64,000 bases of DNA, taken from the NCBI RefSeq assembly GCF_000001735.4, contig NC_003074.8:4340101-4404100 (forward strand), given 5' to 3'. This document shows positions 1 to 11,300 of the stretch, piece after piece. The stretch comes from Arabidopsis thaliana. Its lineage: Eukaryota; Streptophyta; Magnoliopsida; Brassicales; Brassicaceae. The first letter of the stretch is position 1, and the number at the start of each line of letters is the position of its first letter. The notes under the pieces were generated by a model that did not search any database, was not told where the DNA came from, and saw only the letters and a list, made by a program, of their open reading frames with translations. The translations under genes and the position numbers were made by a program.

Positions 1-530
1 ACTGATGTATAGTGTTATTCTAACCTCATCTACCGAAACAACAATGAACAAAACTCAATTCACAATTCAACAATCTCATCTAATCAAGTCCAGAAATTTT
101 TTGAAAAAACAAAATTAATGAAAACAGAGAGAAGCGACTCGAATCAATATTTAAAGCGTACCTAAAACAATCCAACGAGAGCTTGCCTGAGTTACAGATG
201 AGCAAGAGAAACAAAATCCTAAAGAATTTAGAGTGCGACGGAGAAATCCGCCGACATTATTACCGGGAGAAGCTGTATCAACGAAAATGATTAAAGTGGA
301 CGAAATGATTCTACAGACACAGGAAAAAAAAAACATTAAAGATAAAGAAAGAGAAAAAATAATGAAGATGGTGCGAATCATACGTGGGACCCACATGACA
401 TAAACCCAGTGCGCCAAGCTGGCCGTCCGATCTGGAGTACACAACATGTCGGAATTAAAGTGTGTATATGAGCCCAACATGTTGGCCTGATAAGGCCCAT
501 TAAAACTAGACTTAAATATTTTCAAAATAA
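1..530 (-). other. probable 5' leader of a minus-strand gene leaving the left edge
   Basis: On the minus strand a site II-like GGCCCA word lies near 495. A CT-rich leader follows, then a more GC-rich stretch at about 160-290, and a GGTACGC donor-like site near 161 before AT-rich, intron-like DNA. This looks like the promoter, 5' UTR and first exon boundary of a gene lying mostly outside the window. An open frame of 124 codons crosses the stretch (151-525) but has no recognisable domain and is probably leader rather than protein. Confidence 0.35.
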
Positions 531-1416
531 TGAAAAGTGTGATTTTTCTATTTTAAAATTTAAAAGATTTATTTGGTATCATATTCAAAAATCAAAATAA
601 TGTTTTATGCAGATTTGAACATTTACAAATCATTAAAAAAATCAACTCCTTAAAATGATTTTTTTATCTATTTTTTGTATAAAACAGATTTAAAAAATAA
701 ATAAATAAATGCTAATTCTTGAAGTATGGAATTGTTTTATAAATGTAAAATCTCCATTCTGTTGAGGAAATGGGTAAATATTTAATATATTTATATAATT
801 AAAAGTTAGTGAAAACTATTTACAATCTGAAATCTAATTCCAAAACATTTCTGAAAATTTTAGTGAAATTTTAAAATATGGACAGATAAACTGATTCATT
901 AAATATAAATTAAGTATTTTAGTAACATGTAACAAAATGTGATTACCATTTATTTTAAAATTTATTATAGTTATTTTACTTTAGAATCTACAATATCCAC
1001 AAAATTTATTTTATTTTAATATTGTTAATTGTCAAAATAGTATTTTTACTGATATCTATGAAAATATTTGATTTTGTACTAATAAAATTGAAAATGATAA
1101 ACTTTGTCATAAGTAACTATTGTATATCATCTATAGTTTAAGACAGTAATTATGATTAGATATATTGTGTTTGAGACAATATTTATTTTTTAACATAATT
1201 CATATCATTATTAAACATTATAACAATACATTATATGTTTTGAGTGAATCAATAATCTATTATATATACATACAAATACTCACATTTTTAATATATTGTA
1301 AGTTGTAACAATCATTTTCTATCAACAAAAAAAAAGACAACTTCTTCTTCTTCTTTTTTTCTACCAATTTCAATTTTCACATCCCCATTTCCTAGTCCTA
1401 AAAAAAACCTCGAATA
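530..1416. other. AT-rich intergenic / promoter DNA
   Basis: Very AT-rich with no convincing coding potential. The last 150 bases before the peptide gene at 1417 hold a TATA-rich run (about 1258-1275) and a CT-rich leader (1340-1370), consistent with a plant core promoter for that gene. Confidence 0.5.
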
Positions 1417-2130
1417 ATGTTGATGCCTCCCACCATGTCTTGTTTGATTCCCAAAATAGTTTTCATATCCCTTATCACTTGTTTTGTGTGTCGTGGACCT
1501 TATGCCCATGCAAGAAGTTTGAATCCACCAGTCATGGGAGAAACTAACCCGCTCATAAAAACGATGAAGGTTCCTGTGAATATAATCTACGGAAGTTATA
1601 AAAGTGGACCTGATGATTCAGGTAAAGGTCACGATGCACCTTTACCACCAAAGATACCGATGAATATAAATTACGGAGGTTATAAAAGTGGACCTGATGA
1701 TTCAGGTAAAGGTCACGATACACCTTTACCACCAAAGATACTGATGAATATAAACTACGGAGGTTATAAAAGTGGACCTGATGATTCAGGTAAAGGTCAC
1801 GATGCACCTTTACCATCAAAGGTACCGATGAATATAATCTACGGAGGTTATAAAAGTGGACCTGATGATTCAGGTAAAGGTCACGATGCACCTTTACCAC
1901 CAAAGGTACCGATGAATATAATCTACGGAGATTATAAAAGTGCACCATCACCACCAAAGGTATCGATGAATATAATCTATGGAAGTTATAAAAGTCGTCA
2001 TGATGATTCAGGAAGAGGTCACAATGCACCATCACCACCAAAAATACCCGTTAATATAATCTACGGAGGTTATAAAAGTGGACCTGATGATTCAGGAAAA
2101 GGTCACGGTGCACCATCACCTCCTCTTTAG
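1417..2130 (+). CDS. secreted precursor with tandem PIP/CEP-like peptide repeats
   Basis: Intronless 237-residue frame. The N-terminus has a hydrophobic signal-peptide-like stretch (about residues 10-30, IVFISLITCFVC) ending near AHA. After a 30-residue spacer come seven units of about 28 residues. Each full unit has a YGGY lead, the core KSGPDDSGKGH, then D/N-A-P, a PPK and a MNI(I/N) link. Five cores are identical, one is varied (KSRHDDSGRGH) and one unit has lost the core (KSAPSPPK). The pattern S-G-P-x3-G-x-G-H resembles the PIP (SGPSxxGxGH) and CEP (GxGH end) families of secreted plant peptides, which are cut from precursors and sensed by leucine-rich-repeat receptor kinases. That assignment is inference from motif shape. 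Met codons at 1417, 1423 and 1435 are all possible starts. It could also be a structural repeat-rich wall protein. Confidence 0.75.
   Translation: MLMPPTMSCLIPKIVFISLITCFVCRGPYAHARSLNPPVMGETNPLIKTMKVPVNIIYGSYKSGPDDSGKGHDAPLPPKIPMNINYGGYKSGPDDSGKGHDTPLPPKILMNINYGGYKSGPDDSGKGHDAPLPSKVPMNIIYGGYKSGPDDSGKGHDAPLPPKVPMNIIYGDYKSAPSPPKVSMNIIYGSYKSRHDDSGRGHNAPSPPKIPVNIIYGGYKSGPDDSGKGHGAPSPPL
1606..2124 (+). repeat. tandem 84 bp coding repeats
   Basis: Near-identical 84 bp units, each encoding 28 residues, run through the peptide precursor. The DNA copies are almost identical at silent sites (for example the stretch coding KSGPDDSGKGH), which points to recent unequal exchange or conversion. One internal unit has lost the core in frame. 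Confidence 0.85.
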
Positions 2131-4671
2131 TAAAAGATATGTTGAGTCCATATTCCTTATATGGCATATGTAATGTGTGTGAAAGATATATAGACAATAA
2201 TAAATATAAATATTAAAAAAAGTTTGTGATGATGAAGTTGCACTGCACTCTAATTTGATGAGGTAAGATGTGATACATATTAAAGTAAAAATGTTAAGAA
2301 TCTTATAGACTATAGTTTCAAGATAAAATAACATCAACAAAGAAAAATAAGATAACTTAATTATCTCAAAATTCAAGATATAAGTGATCGAATAATGGAA
2401 ACGGGAACAGACAATTACTCTTATATTCAGTCTTTTCCTTCGTTCGTAAACAGTAATAAAACTGATTCCAACTTGAAAAGAAAAAAGTCATAGTTCAAAA
2501 TCCCTAAATCGAAACAGACAGTCATATAACACTAAAAATGTATTATTTTAGAACGTTTAAAACATAAGTCGATTATCGTTAAAAAATATCCCTTACAATT
2601 TTTTTTGAATAAATGCGAATATATATGTGAGGAGAAGTGCTTTGTGAATCAATGAGACGTATTGAGATAAAGGCCGAAGAAGAGATCCGTGCGGGAGAGT
2701 GCCTATCTACGTCAACATGGGTCGACGATTGACTTCTCAACCAAGAATGTCACTTCCCTCTGTTGATTGTTATCAATAATAGTAATAGTGACTAAGCAGT
2801 CATCGGTAGTATTTAACTTGTCTATATCTTTTGGATGATGCGTGTGTTTATTTATTAGATGATCTAAAGTTTCTCTAAATTCAACGTTGCGAAGAGCTTA
2901 ATTTCAACCTAAATCTACCTAAAATATCGACTTTGCTCAGAATTTGATTCCTCGACGAATACAACGTACTTATTTACTATTTGAAATCAGGTCAAGAAAA
3001 AAGTCCATATAAATAGCAGTTTACAAACCTAAAGTAAAGATAGGTGTAATTTTTTACCCATAAAACTGATTCGATCCGGTGTAGCTGGTTATTATAATTC
3101 ATCACATGTTTTAGCCAAATATAATCAATATTATTATAGTTTTAGTCATAAGATGAGTCCGTGTGATCGAATAGTTTCTTATTTACTTTATTTTTGTTGT
3201 CTTGCCAATTGGTAGCGTGAAAAGATCTCAGGTTCATGCGAGGCGTTGATTGTTGAATATCAACTGGATGACCCCCTGTACACGTGAGAATTTTGTATGG
3301 GGGTCTATCTGTGAGTAAGCAATATAAATTATCAAGTATCATATGTCAATTTTGGCTTTTGGGTATGTTAAGTTGGACAACGAAGATAGAGAGGCAGTCC
3401 TTGGTTATATATGAAGCAACTATATGTACTACTAGTATTAATCAAATCAACTATCTTAAACTTATAGCTTTGGATTTTTTATTTATTTATATATTTTCTC
3501 TAGATAGTCACGAGTTTGATGGGTTTTTTTTAATAAAATTTTTGTTTCCATAATCACGGTTTGTATTGGTTAAGTTATTACTGAATTTGTACCGACATAT
3601 ACAGATAGATCTTCGTGAGTCGTCTGTATATTTCTAGTTATGCTGAAAAATAAAACGAGAGTACTAGAAATGTAGTATTAATTTAGTCGTATATGACCAA
3701 GATGTGACGACCAAAAAAGAAAGAAGAAAAAAAAAAGAAAGAGAAATTGAATAAGTTTACGTGAAAAAGGGGATAGTTGTACCAAAAATAAGGCAGATTT
3801 GAATGCGATGATTCCGCTATCTTAGGAAATCAAAAATATCATCTTCATTATTAATTCATGAAAGTGACGGGTAAGATTTTCAAATCGTATCGACTTTTCG
3901 TCTTTTCTTCGAGACTTCGACCCTAAAAATACTTATACCATAAGTATTTTGGACCAAAGTGTTTTTTTTTTTTCTTTTTTCCTTTTGGTCTAAGATAATA
4001 CATTAATATGAAAATAAAACTAAAATGAAATCATAATAAATGGACACGAGAGAATCTTTGGAAGTCACAAGATGTGCATTCGTGCGGCCGAAGAAACTGA
4101 CAAAAATGCAACCCTACTACGGCCCCGGCCACCGAGCCCACTCTCGTATATATTTTCATAAACCTTCTCACTTTAGTATAACTTAATTATTATCCCAGTT
4201 GTTGAATAATCTATCTTCTTGGCCCCTCTACTCGCTATATAGTATTTATACAGTTTTTGGGACCCTATTACATCTACCAGTTTTACAAAAGACATCCTAC
4301 ACACCAACAAATTTTTAAAATATATAGAATATGCAATACGTGAAAGGAGGACTTCGAGATCATTTTGGTCTCCTCCACGTATTTTTTTCGTCATATATAT
4401 GTTAATGTCGCGGGTTTTTCGACCTGCAGATGTTTTGTTTATTCTTTTCAGAAATCTATATATTATATATACATATATAAAGAAATGATTAACCAATGAA
4501 GCCTCGGTTAATATTAATTTACAGTTTTACACCATATTATATATAGCTTATAGCTTACGGAGAAACCTTGTAGAAAATTCTATCTATCCAGTTATGTTTC
4601 TCTTAATTACTCATTGATACCTTAACTGGAGTACCTAACCTATATTTGTGTTTAGGTAAAAGTAAGATAGG

Positions 4672-4725
4672 AACGAGAAAGATAAGTTAAAAAAAAAAGA
4701 AAAAAAAAAAAAACGAGAAAGATAA
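4672..4725 (+). mobile_element. poly(A) tract with 14 bp flanking duplication
   Basis: The 14-mer AACGAGAAAGATAA occurs at 4672-4685 and again, perfectly, at 4712-4725. Between them are about 26 bases, GTT followed by an A-run with one G. This is the footprint expected of target-primed reverse transcription in which almost only the poly(A) tail was copied. Slippage in an A-run inside a tandem duplication is the alternative. Confidence 0.5.
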
Positions 4726-5955
4726 CTTTAAATCGATTAATTTATCTAAATTAAAGTTCTTTTCGTTTAGTTCGGCGCAAATACTCGACCAGTTTAAATT
4801 CAAGTTCATTATATGCACGAGCAACCAAGCACGATGCATTATTGCATAAACAAATGAAATCAACGGCATCCGATTTTTTAAAATAATTAAGGGCATGTAA
4901 TTAATTAATATTTTAAATTATGAAAGGATTTATACGTACGTATATATAGTTCATAGTTTTATAGAACTCCGAATTTGTTGAGGGTATATATTTGAAAAAG
5001 CATAATTTTTAAGTTTAAACAGGCCCAGTTGATTGATAATCCTAACTTAATCTCTCGTACCTACCAAAATTAAGCTGTTGTCACGTCTGTTGCATTCATA
5101 ATTGGTCAACAATATTTGAGGAAATAATTATGGTAATAGTTGAAAACACTTGTATTTCCTTTTTGTCAGGATAACACTTACGTTTCATGCAATTATTTGA
5201 TATAAAATGTGTAGAGAGATATATTAATCAAAATTTGGTGTGTGTTTTTTTTTCTAAACACATTCAAAACTTGGTTAATTAAGTTGGTCACTTGGTAGAA
5301 ATTTAAACAAAAAAACTATGGATCCGATTTATTTATTTGTCCAACCAATACAATATTTGACAGTTGTTTTACGTGAGGTTTAAACTAATTGTAAGGGTAA
5401 AGCGATAAATACAAACAATACGTGGGGATTAGTTGCTGAAAAAAATAAGTCACGAGAGGGCATAGATAAAAAACCAATAAACCATATTTGTTTTTGTTTA
5501 ACGAAGCACTAGAGCTTCATGCGTGTAGGGTTATAAAGTTACATACACGCGTGGAAAAATACGAGAACGGTGGTGGGGAATTAGGTCTCTATCGTAGTTA
5601 CCGTTAATTAATACAATATATTAGAATTTTGTAGTTTTAGATTTCTCTTTTTATGATGATATTTTGTCGTGCAGATATTTATGGAAGCGTGAGACGTTCG
5701 TGCGGAGTGAGTAATATAGATAATACAGATATTGATGTAACAAAAAAAAAAGAGGATATGATTTGCTTTGGGACGTTAAACACGAAAATAGTCGACTTTA
5801 AAGGGTTGAGTAAAATAATTAGAGAAAAGCTTATTTCAGTGAAATAATGCGGTAACTGGTAGGATTTGAAGCTCGGATATGTGTTGATGCTTTGGTATTT
5901 TTCGTCATTGCATTGAATATATATGGTGCATTGAATATTTGAATATTTAGAGATT

Positions 5956-6024
5956 AAGTTACAACAGATCCTAAAAAAAAAAAAAAGAAAAAAAAAAAAA
6001 AAAAAAAAAAGTTACAACAGATCC
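5956..6024 (+). mobile_element. poly(A) tract with 16 bp flanking duplication
   Basis: AAGTTACAACAGATCC is found at 5956-5971 and 6009-6024. The 14-base core without the leading A's is unambiguous. The interval is a T followed by a long A-run with one G. As at 4672, this looks like a retroposition event that left only a tail plus the target-site duplication. Confidence 0.55.
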
Positions 6025-6679
6025 GAATATTTAAATTATACGGAAACCGAACTATACATACATCGAACAAATACTAATTTACTGTAAATTATTTACATGT
6101 TGCACAAATTTTACTGAATTCGTAGATTTCTTTGACATCAACATGAGAACACTTAGAAAAAGCAACAAATCTAGTCCTCCACAAAACAGAACTTTTGTTA
6201 GATTTATAAAAGATTCTCCCCTAACCTGTAAAACTCAAATTTTAAAACAGTTGACGTAGAGTTTGATCTATTGCAATATAAATTATTTGCACGAATACTA
6301 TTAGGTGGGAATGTGAGATTAATAATTAGGAAAAAATTAGTCTTTAATATAATGATTATGCATCCTCTTTTCACGTAAAGATTAGTCTCATAGTTTTGTC
6401 TTCTTTAGCTTTTTCTCCTCTTTTTTTCTTCTCTTTGCCAAATTTCTTCTCTTTCGCTTTTACATTTTCTCCAGCAAAATAAGACAAGATCTCAATCACT
6501 TCTTCTTCTTCAATTCTATCTAAAGCTGTCACGAGAAAGCCAGAGAATTTCTCAGCTTCTCATTTTGTCAAGCAAATACAAAAAGAACACACTTCTTTTT
6601 TATTTCCGGGAAAATTCGTTTTTATGTAGTGGTCGTACTAAACACGCTTCCTTTATGTGGAATCTTAAAGCAGTCCCTT

Positions 6680-7139
6680 TTTTTAGTTGAATTCAACAGT
6701 TTTTTTCTTTTTTTTTTTGGTTCCGGATCCGACCATCTCTGCAACATCGTACTTTGAGAGACAACACTGTCGAAGACCATCTACGTTGTCTTCTTTACTT
6801 GGAGAACTCTCTCTGTCTCTTCTCTGTACTTTCTCCCTTCTCTTTTTCCGTATCTGTCAGCCTTTGATTCCGCTTTTTTGTTCCTTCACCACATATACAT
6901 GTATGTATCTTCTTCTTCTACCTTGAACAAGACTTGATTTTGCCACTAGTTATTTCAGAAAAATTAATCTTAATTTCACTTTGAATTTTTCAGCGTTCCA
7001 AGCTCATATCCGGTGAAGTTTTTGGAGGATTTGGTTGTTATGGAGCATAGGGTTTTCTCAAAAAGAAGATTCTTGAGCTTGAAATTGAAGTCTTTGAATT
7101 CTTAAGGGAATTTTATCGAACACTTTGTGGGCTAATAAC
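6680..7139 (+). promoter_or_regulatory. BRL3 5' leader
   Basis: CT-rich leader typical of Arabidopsis 5' UTRs (runs of TTCTTCTTC and CTCTCTCT at 6400-6510 and 6790-6860). It carries upstream ATGs (for example at 6687 with an open frame of about 80 codons, and ATG words near 7040), so the main start is probably influenced by upstream frames or by a leader intron. No TATA box can be fixed with confidence. Confidence 0.4.
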
Positions 7140-10100
7140 ATGAAACAACAATGGCAGTTCTTGATCCTCTGTTTGCTCGTCTTGTTTCTAACGGTGGACT
7201 CTCGTGGCAGACGGCTACTCAGCGACGACGTTAACGACACAGCTCTGCTAACGGCGTTTAAGCAAACCTCTATCAAGTCGGATCCTACCAACTTTTTAGG
7301 TAACTGGAGATACGGGTCGGGTCGTGACCCATGTACTTGGCGAGGCGTCTCTTGTTCTAGCGATGGTAGAGTCATTGGACTTGATCTACGAAACGGTGGT
7401 CTTACCGGAACCCTAAATCTCAATAATCTCACGGCGTTGTCTAATCTCCGGAGTCTTTATTTGCAAGGAAACAACTTCTCCTCCGGAGATTCTTCTTCTT
7501 CTTCAGGATGTTCTCTCGAGGTTCTGGATTTATCTTCAAACTCGCTTACGGACTCTTCAATAGTGGATTACGTTTTCTCCACCTGTTTAAATCTGGTTTC
7601 TGTCAATTTCTCGCACAACAAGCTCGCCGGGAAATTGAAGTCTTCTCCTTCGGCGAGTAACAAGAGAATCACAACCGTTGATCTCTCGAACAATCGCTTC
7701 TCCGATGAGATTCCGGAGACTTTCATCGCCGATTTTCCGAATTCTCTGAAACACCTCGACTTATCCGGCAACAATGTCACCGGCGACTTCTCTCGTCTCA
7801 GCTTTGGTCTCTGTGAGAACCTCACCGTATTCAGCTTATCACAGAACAGCATCTCCGGCGACAGATTTCCGGTTAGTCTCTCAAATTGTAAGCTCCTCGA
7901 AACGTTAAACCTCTCTCGGAACAGTCTCATCGGAAAAATCCCCGGAGATGACTATTGGGGAAATTTTCAGAACCTGAGGCAGCTCTCTCTTGCACACAAC
8001 CTTTACTCCGGTGAGATTCCACCGGAGCTTTCTCTGCTCTGTCGAACTCTAGAGGTTCTCGATCTCTCCGGCAACAGTCTCACCGGTCAGCTTCCGCAAT
8101 CATTCACCTCTTGTGGCTCATTACAAAGCCTAAATCTTGGAAACAACAAGCTCTCCGGTGATTTCTTAAGCACCGTCGTGAGTAAACTCTCTAGAATCAC
8201 TAATCTTTACTTACCATTCAACAACATCTCAGGCTCTGTTCCGATTTCGCTCACCAACTGTAGTAATCTGCGAGTTCTTGATCTGAGCTCAAACGAGTTC
8301 ACTGGAGAAGTACCATCTGGTTTCTGCTCTCTTCAAAGCTCTTCGGTTTTGGAAAAGTTGCTTATTGCCAACAATTACCTCTCAGGAACTGTCCCTGTAG
8401 AGCTTGGTAAATGTAAGAGCTTGAAGACTATAGATCTTAGCTTCAATGCTCTCACTGGTCTGATTCCTAAGGAGATATGGACATTGCCTAAGCTCTCCGA
8501 CTTAGTTATGTGGGCGAACAATCTCACTGGTGGAATCCCGGAGAGCATTTGTGTTGATGGAGGAAACTTGGAAACGTTAATCTTAAACAACAATCTCTTA
8601 ACCGGTTCTCTTCCAGAATCAATCTCCAAATGCACCAACATGCTTTGGATCTCCCTTTCTAGTAACCTGCTTACCGGTGAAATCCCTGTAGGAATCGGAA
8701 AGCTTGAGAAGTTAGCGATTCTGCAACTCGGGAACAATTCTTTAACTGGGAACATTCCAAGTGAGCTTGGAAACTGCAAGAACCTTATCTGGCTTGATCT
8801 TAACAGCAATAATCTAACTGGGAATCTCCCAGGTGAACTTGCAAGTCAGGCCGGACTGGTAATGCCCGGAAGCGTCTCTGGTAAACAGTTTGCGTTTGTG
8901 AGGAATGAAGGTGGGACGGATTGCAGAGGTGCAGGGGGTTTGGTTGAGTTTGAAGGAATTCGTGCTGAGCGGTTAGAGCATTTTCCAATGGTTCATTCAT
9001 GTCCCAAGACTCGGATATACTCAGGCATGACCATGTACATGTTCTCCAGTAACGGGAGCATGATCTACTTGGACCTTTCCTACAATGCGGTTTCAGGTTC
9101 TATTCCTTTGGGTTATGGTGCAATGGGATATCTTCAGGTCTTGAATTTGGGACATAACTTGTTAACTGGAACCATACCGGATAGCTTCGGAGGATTGAAA
9201 GCAATTGGAGTTCTTGATCTATCTCACAATGATCTCCAAGGATTCTTACCTGGATCACTAGGAGGACTCTCTTTTCTAAGCGACTTAGACGTCTCTAACA
9301 ACAATCTAACCGGACCAATCCCATTCGGAGGCCAACTTACGACGTTCCCACTCACAAGATACGCCAACAACTCTGGCCTCTGCGGGGTTCCTCTACCACC
9401 TTGTAGCTCTGGTTCCCGGCCCACGAGATCTCATGCTCACCCTAAAAAACAGAGCATTGCGACTGGGATGAGTGCGGGGATTGTGTTTTCTTTCATGTGT
9501 ATTGTGATGCTTATTATGGCGCTTTATAGAGCAAGGAAGGTTCAGAAGAAGGAAAAACAGAGAGAGAAGTACATTGAGAGCCTTCCGACATCTGGTAGCA
9601 GCAGCTGGAAGCTCTCTAGTGTTCATGAACCGTTGAGCATCAACGTTGCAACATTTGAGAAGCCGCTGCGAAAACTTACTTTTGCACACCTTTTAGAAGC
9701 CACAAACGGGTTTAGTGCTGATAGTATGATCGGATCAGGTGGATTTGGAGATGTCTACAAGGCTAAACTGGCTGATGGATCTGTTGTAGCGATCAAGAAG
9801 TTGATTCAAGTCACGGGACAAGGTGATAGAGAGTTCATGGCAGAGATGGAAACGATTGGTAAAATCAAACATCGAAATTTGGTACCTCTTCTTGGATATT
9901 GCAAGATTGGTGAAGAGAGACTTCTTGTCTATGAGTACATGAAATACGGAAGCTTAGAGACAGTTCTGCACGAAAAGACCAAGAAGGGTGGAATCTTTCT
10001 TGATTGGTCAGCGAGAAAGAAGATTGCAATAGGAGCTGCGCGTGGGCTAGCTTTTCTGCACCATAGCTGCATTCCTCATATTATCCACAGGGATATGAAA

Positions 10101-10634
10101 TCAAGCAACGTTCTTCTAGACCAAGATTTTGTTGCCCGTGTCTCAGATTTTGGTATGGCAAGGCTGGTGAGCGCTCTGGACACACACTTGAGCGTGAGCA
10201 CGCTCGCAGGTACTCCCGGGTATGTCCCACCAGAGTATTACCAGAGTTTCCGATGTACAGCCAAAGGAGATGTGTATAGCTACGGAGTTATACTTCTGGA
10301 GCTCCTCTCAGGCAAGAAACCGATCGATCCAGAGGAGTTTGGTGAAGACAACAACCTTGTGGGATGGGCTAAACAGCTCTACAGAGAGAAGAGAGGAGCT
10401 GAGATACTTGACCCAGAGTTAGTAACAGACAAATCTGGCGATGTTGAGCTACTTCATTACTTGAAGATTGCGTCTCAATGTTTGGACGATCGGCCATTCA
10501 AAAGACCAACTATGATTCAAGTCATGACGATGTTCAAAGAGCTCGTTCAGGTTGATACAGAGAACGACAGTCTTGATGAGTTTTTGCTAAAGGAAACGCC
10601 GTTGGTCGAAGAATCACGAGATAAGGAGCCTTAA
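7140..10634 (+). CDS. BRL3: brassinosteroid receptor kinase BRL3
   Basis: Plasma-membrane leucine-rich-repeat receptor kinase of the BRI1 family, which binds brassinosteroids; BRL3 acts mainly in vascular tissue (family knowledge). Single exon of 1164 codons from the ATG at 7140; an in-frame ATG five codons upstream at 7125 is less likely. Signal peptide at about residues 1-22 ([11 protein letters not shown]), N-terminal cap with [10 protein letters not shown], then more than 20 LxxLxLxxNxLxG repeats. A non-repeat island at about 567-635 (from QAGLVMPGS to KTRIYSG), the steroid-binding feature of BRI1-type receptors, interrupts the repeats. Transmembrane helix at about 772-797. Kinase at about 858-1135 with glycine loop [19 protein letters not shown] lysine, [12 protein letters not shown] catalytic loop (RD type), DFGMARL, and [12 protein letters not shown] in the activation region. 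All catalytic residues look intact. Confidence 0.97.
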   Translation: MKQQWQFLILCLLVLFLTVDSRGRRLLSDDVNDTALLTAFKQTSIKSDPTNFLGNWRYGSGRDPCTWRGVSCSSDGRVIGLDLRNGGLTGTLNLNNLTALSNLRSLYLQGNNFSSGDSSSSSGCSLEVLDLSSNSLTDSSIVDYVFSTCLNLVSVNFSHNKLAGKLKSSPSASNKRITTVDLSNNRFSDEIPETFIADFPNSLKHLDLSGNNVTGDFSRLSFGLCENLTVFSLSQNSISGDRFPVSLSNCKLLETLNLSRNSLIGKIPGDDYWGNFQNLRQLSLAHNLYSGEIPPELSLLCRTLEVLDLSGNSLTGQLPQSFTSCGSLQSLNLGNNKLSGDFLSTVVSKLSRITNLYLPFNNISGSVPISLTNCSNLRVLDLSSNEFTGEVPSGFCSLQSSSVLEKLLIANNYLSGTVPVELGKCKSLKTIDLSFNALTGLIPKEIWTLPKLSDLVMWANNLTGGIPESICVDGGNLETLILNNNLLTGSLPESISKCTNMLWISLSSNLLTGEIPVGIGKLEKLAILQLGNNSLTGNIPSELGNCKNLIWLDLNSNNLTGNLPGELASQAGLVMPGSVSGKQFAFVRNEGGTDCRGAGGLVEFEGIRAERLEHFPMVHSCPKTRIYSGMTMYMFSSNGSMIYLDLSYNAVSGSIPLGYGAMGYLQVLNLGHNLLTGTIPDSFGGLKAIGVLDLSHNDLQGFLPGSLGGLSFLSDLDVSNNNLTGPIPFGGQLTTFPLTRYANNSGLCGVPLPPCSSGSRPTRSHAHPKKQSIATGMSAGIVFSFMCIVMLIMALYRARKVQKKEKQREKYIESLPTSGSSSWKLSSVHEPLSINVATFEKPLRKLTFAHLLEATNGFSADSMIGSGGFGDVYKAKLADGSVVAIKKLIQVTGQGDREFMAEMETIGKIKHRNLVPLLGYCKIGEERLLVYEYMKYGSLETVLHEKTKKGGIFLDWSARKKIAIGAARGLAFLHHSCIPHIIHRDMKSSNVLLDQDFVARVSDFGMARLVSALDTHLSVSTLAGTPGYVPPEYYQSFRCTAKGDVYSYGVILLELLSGKKPIDPEEFGEDNNLVGWAKQLYREKRGAEILDPELVTDKSGDVELLHYLKIASQCLDDRPFKRPTMIQVMTMFKELVQVDTENDSLDEFLLKETPLVEESRDKEP

Positions 10635-11300
10635 GGAATTCAGGAAGATTTGAAATTTGTTATTTTCGTCCTATTTTTGGTGTTACTGATTCAGTGTATA
10701 TAACAGTAAAAAGTAATACAGACACTGAAGGGTTTTTACTTAATTTCTTGATTTCTGAAAGCTATTAAGAAATACTTCGTTGTAAAGTTTTTGTACCTAA
10801 CAAATTAATCTTATCGTAATGACAATTTTGTGAGCCGTGTTATATACTTATGTGTGATGATGATTAACAATATGATAAACTTTGATTGATGGTATTTCTG
10901 CTTTTGATCTCAAGATTGGCAATTAGGGAAAGAACACTTCATGTCAGACAAAGAAGATGATCTCTGCTTATTTCGTTGAAGATTATGGATACATTACATA
11001 AGCGTTACAAAAAAATGAAGAACAAAAAAAGAGAAACTTAATGCGTCTTTTTAAAACAAGAAAAAAATTACTTAAGGGATAGACATACATACATTTCAAT
11101 TTCATGTATATACGAATAAACCATATACTTTTAAAAATCAATTTTATAAAATTTAAAACAGTTAAAAAGAAAAGACCCAAAAAACCAGAAAAATAAATCC
11201 GTTAGGTAAACGTCTTGCAAATGCCTCTCAATCGATTGAATCAACAGAAGAATCCAAACTATTTTGTTGCATTAAAAGTAAATTTTTTGTAAAATTTAAC
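10635..11300. other. intergenic, convergent 3' flanks
   Basis: 3' UTR of BRL3 from 10635 and, on the other strand, 3' UTR of the minus-strand SKS gene ending at 11301. AT-rich; no further gene seen. Confidence 0.6.

Larger units (their letters stand above)
2131..6680. other. long intergenic region upstream of BRL3
   Basis: About 4.5 kb of AT-rich DNA with many stops in all frames. I see no conserved coding exon, tRNA or hairpin here. It holds two short A-tracts bracketed by direct repeats (4672-4725 and 5956-6024, listed separately). Open frames in it are short and of low complexity. The distal part, from about 6.3 kb, is the BRL3 promoter and leader. Confidence 0.5.

Noticed and set aside
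9224-9689. Open frames on the minus strand inside BRL3.
   Set aside because: Shadows of the strongly biased leucine-rich-repeat and kinase coding sequence on the other strand.
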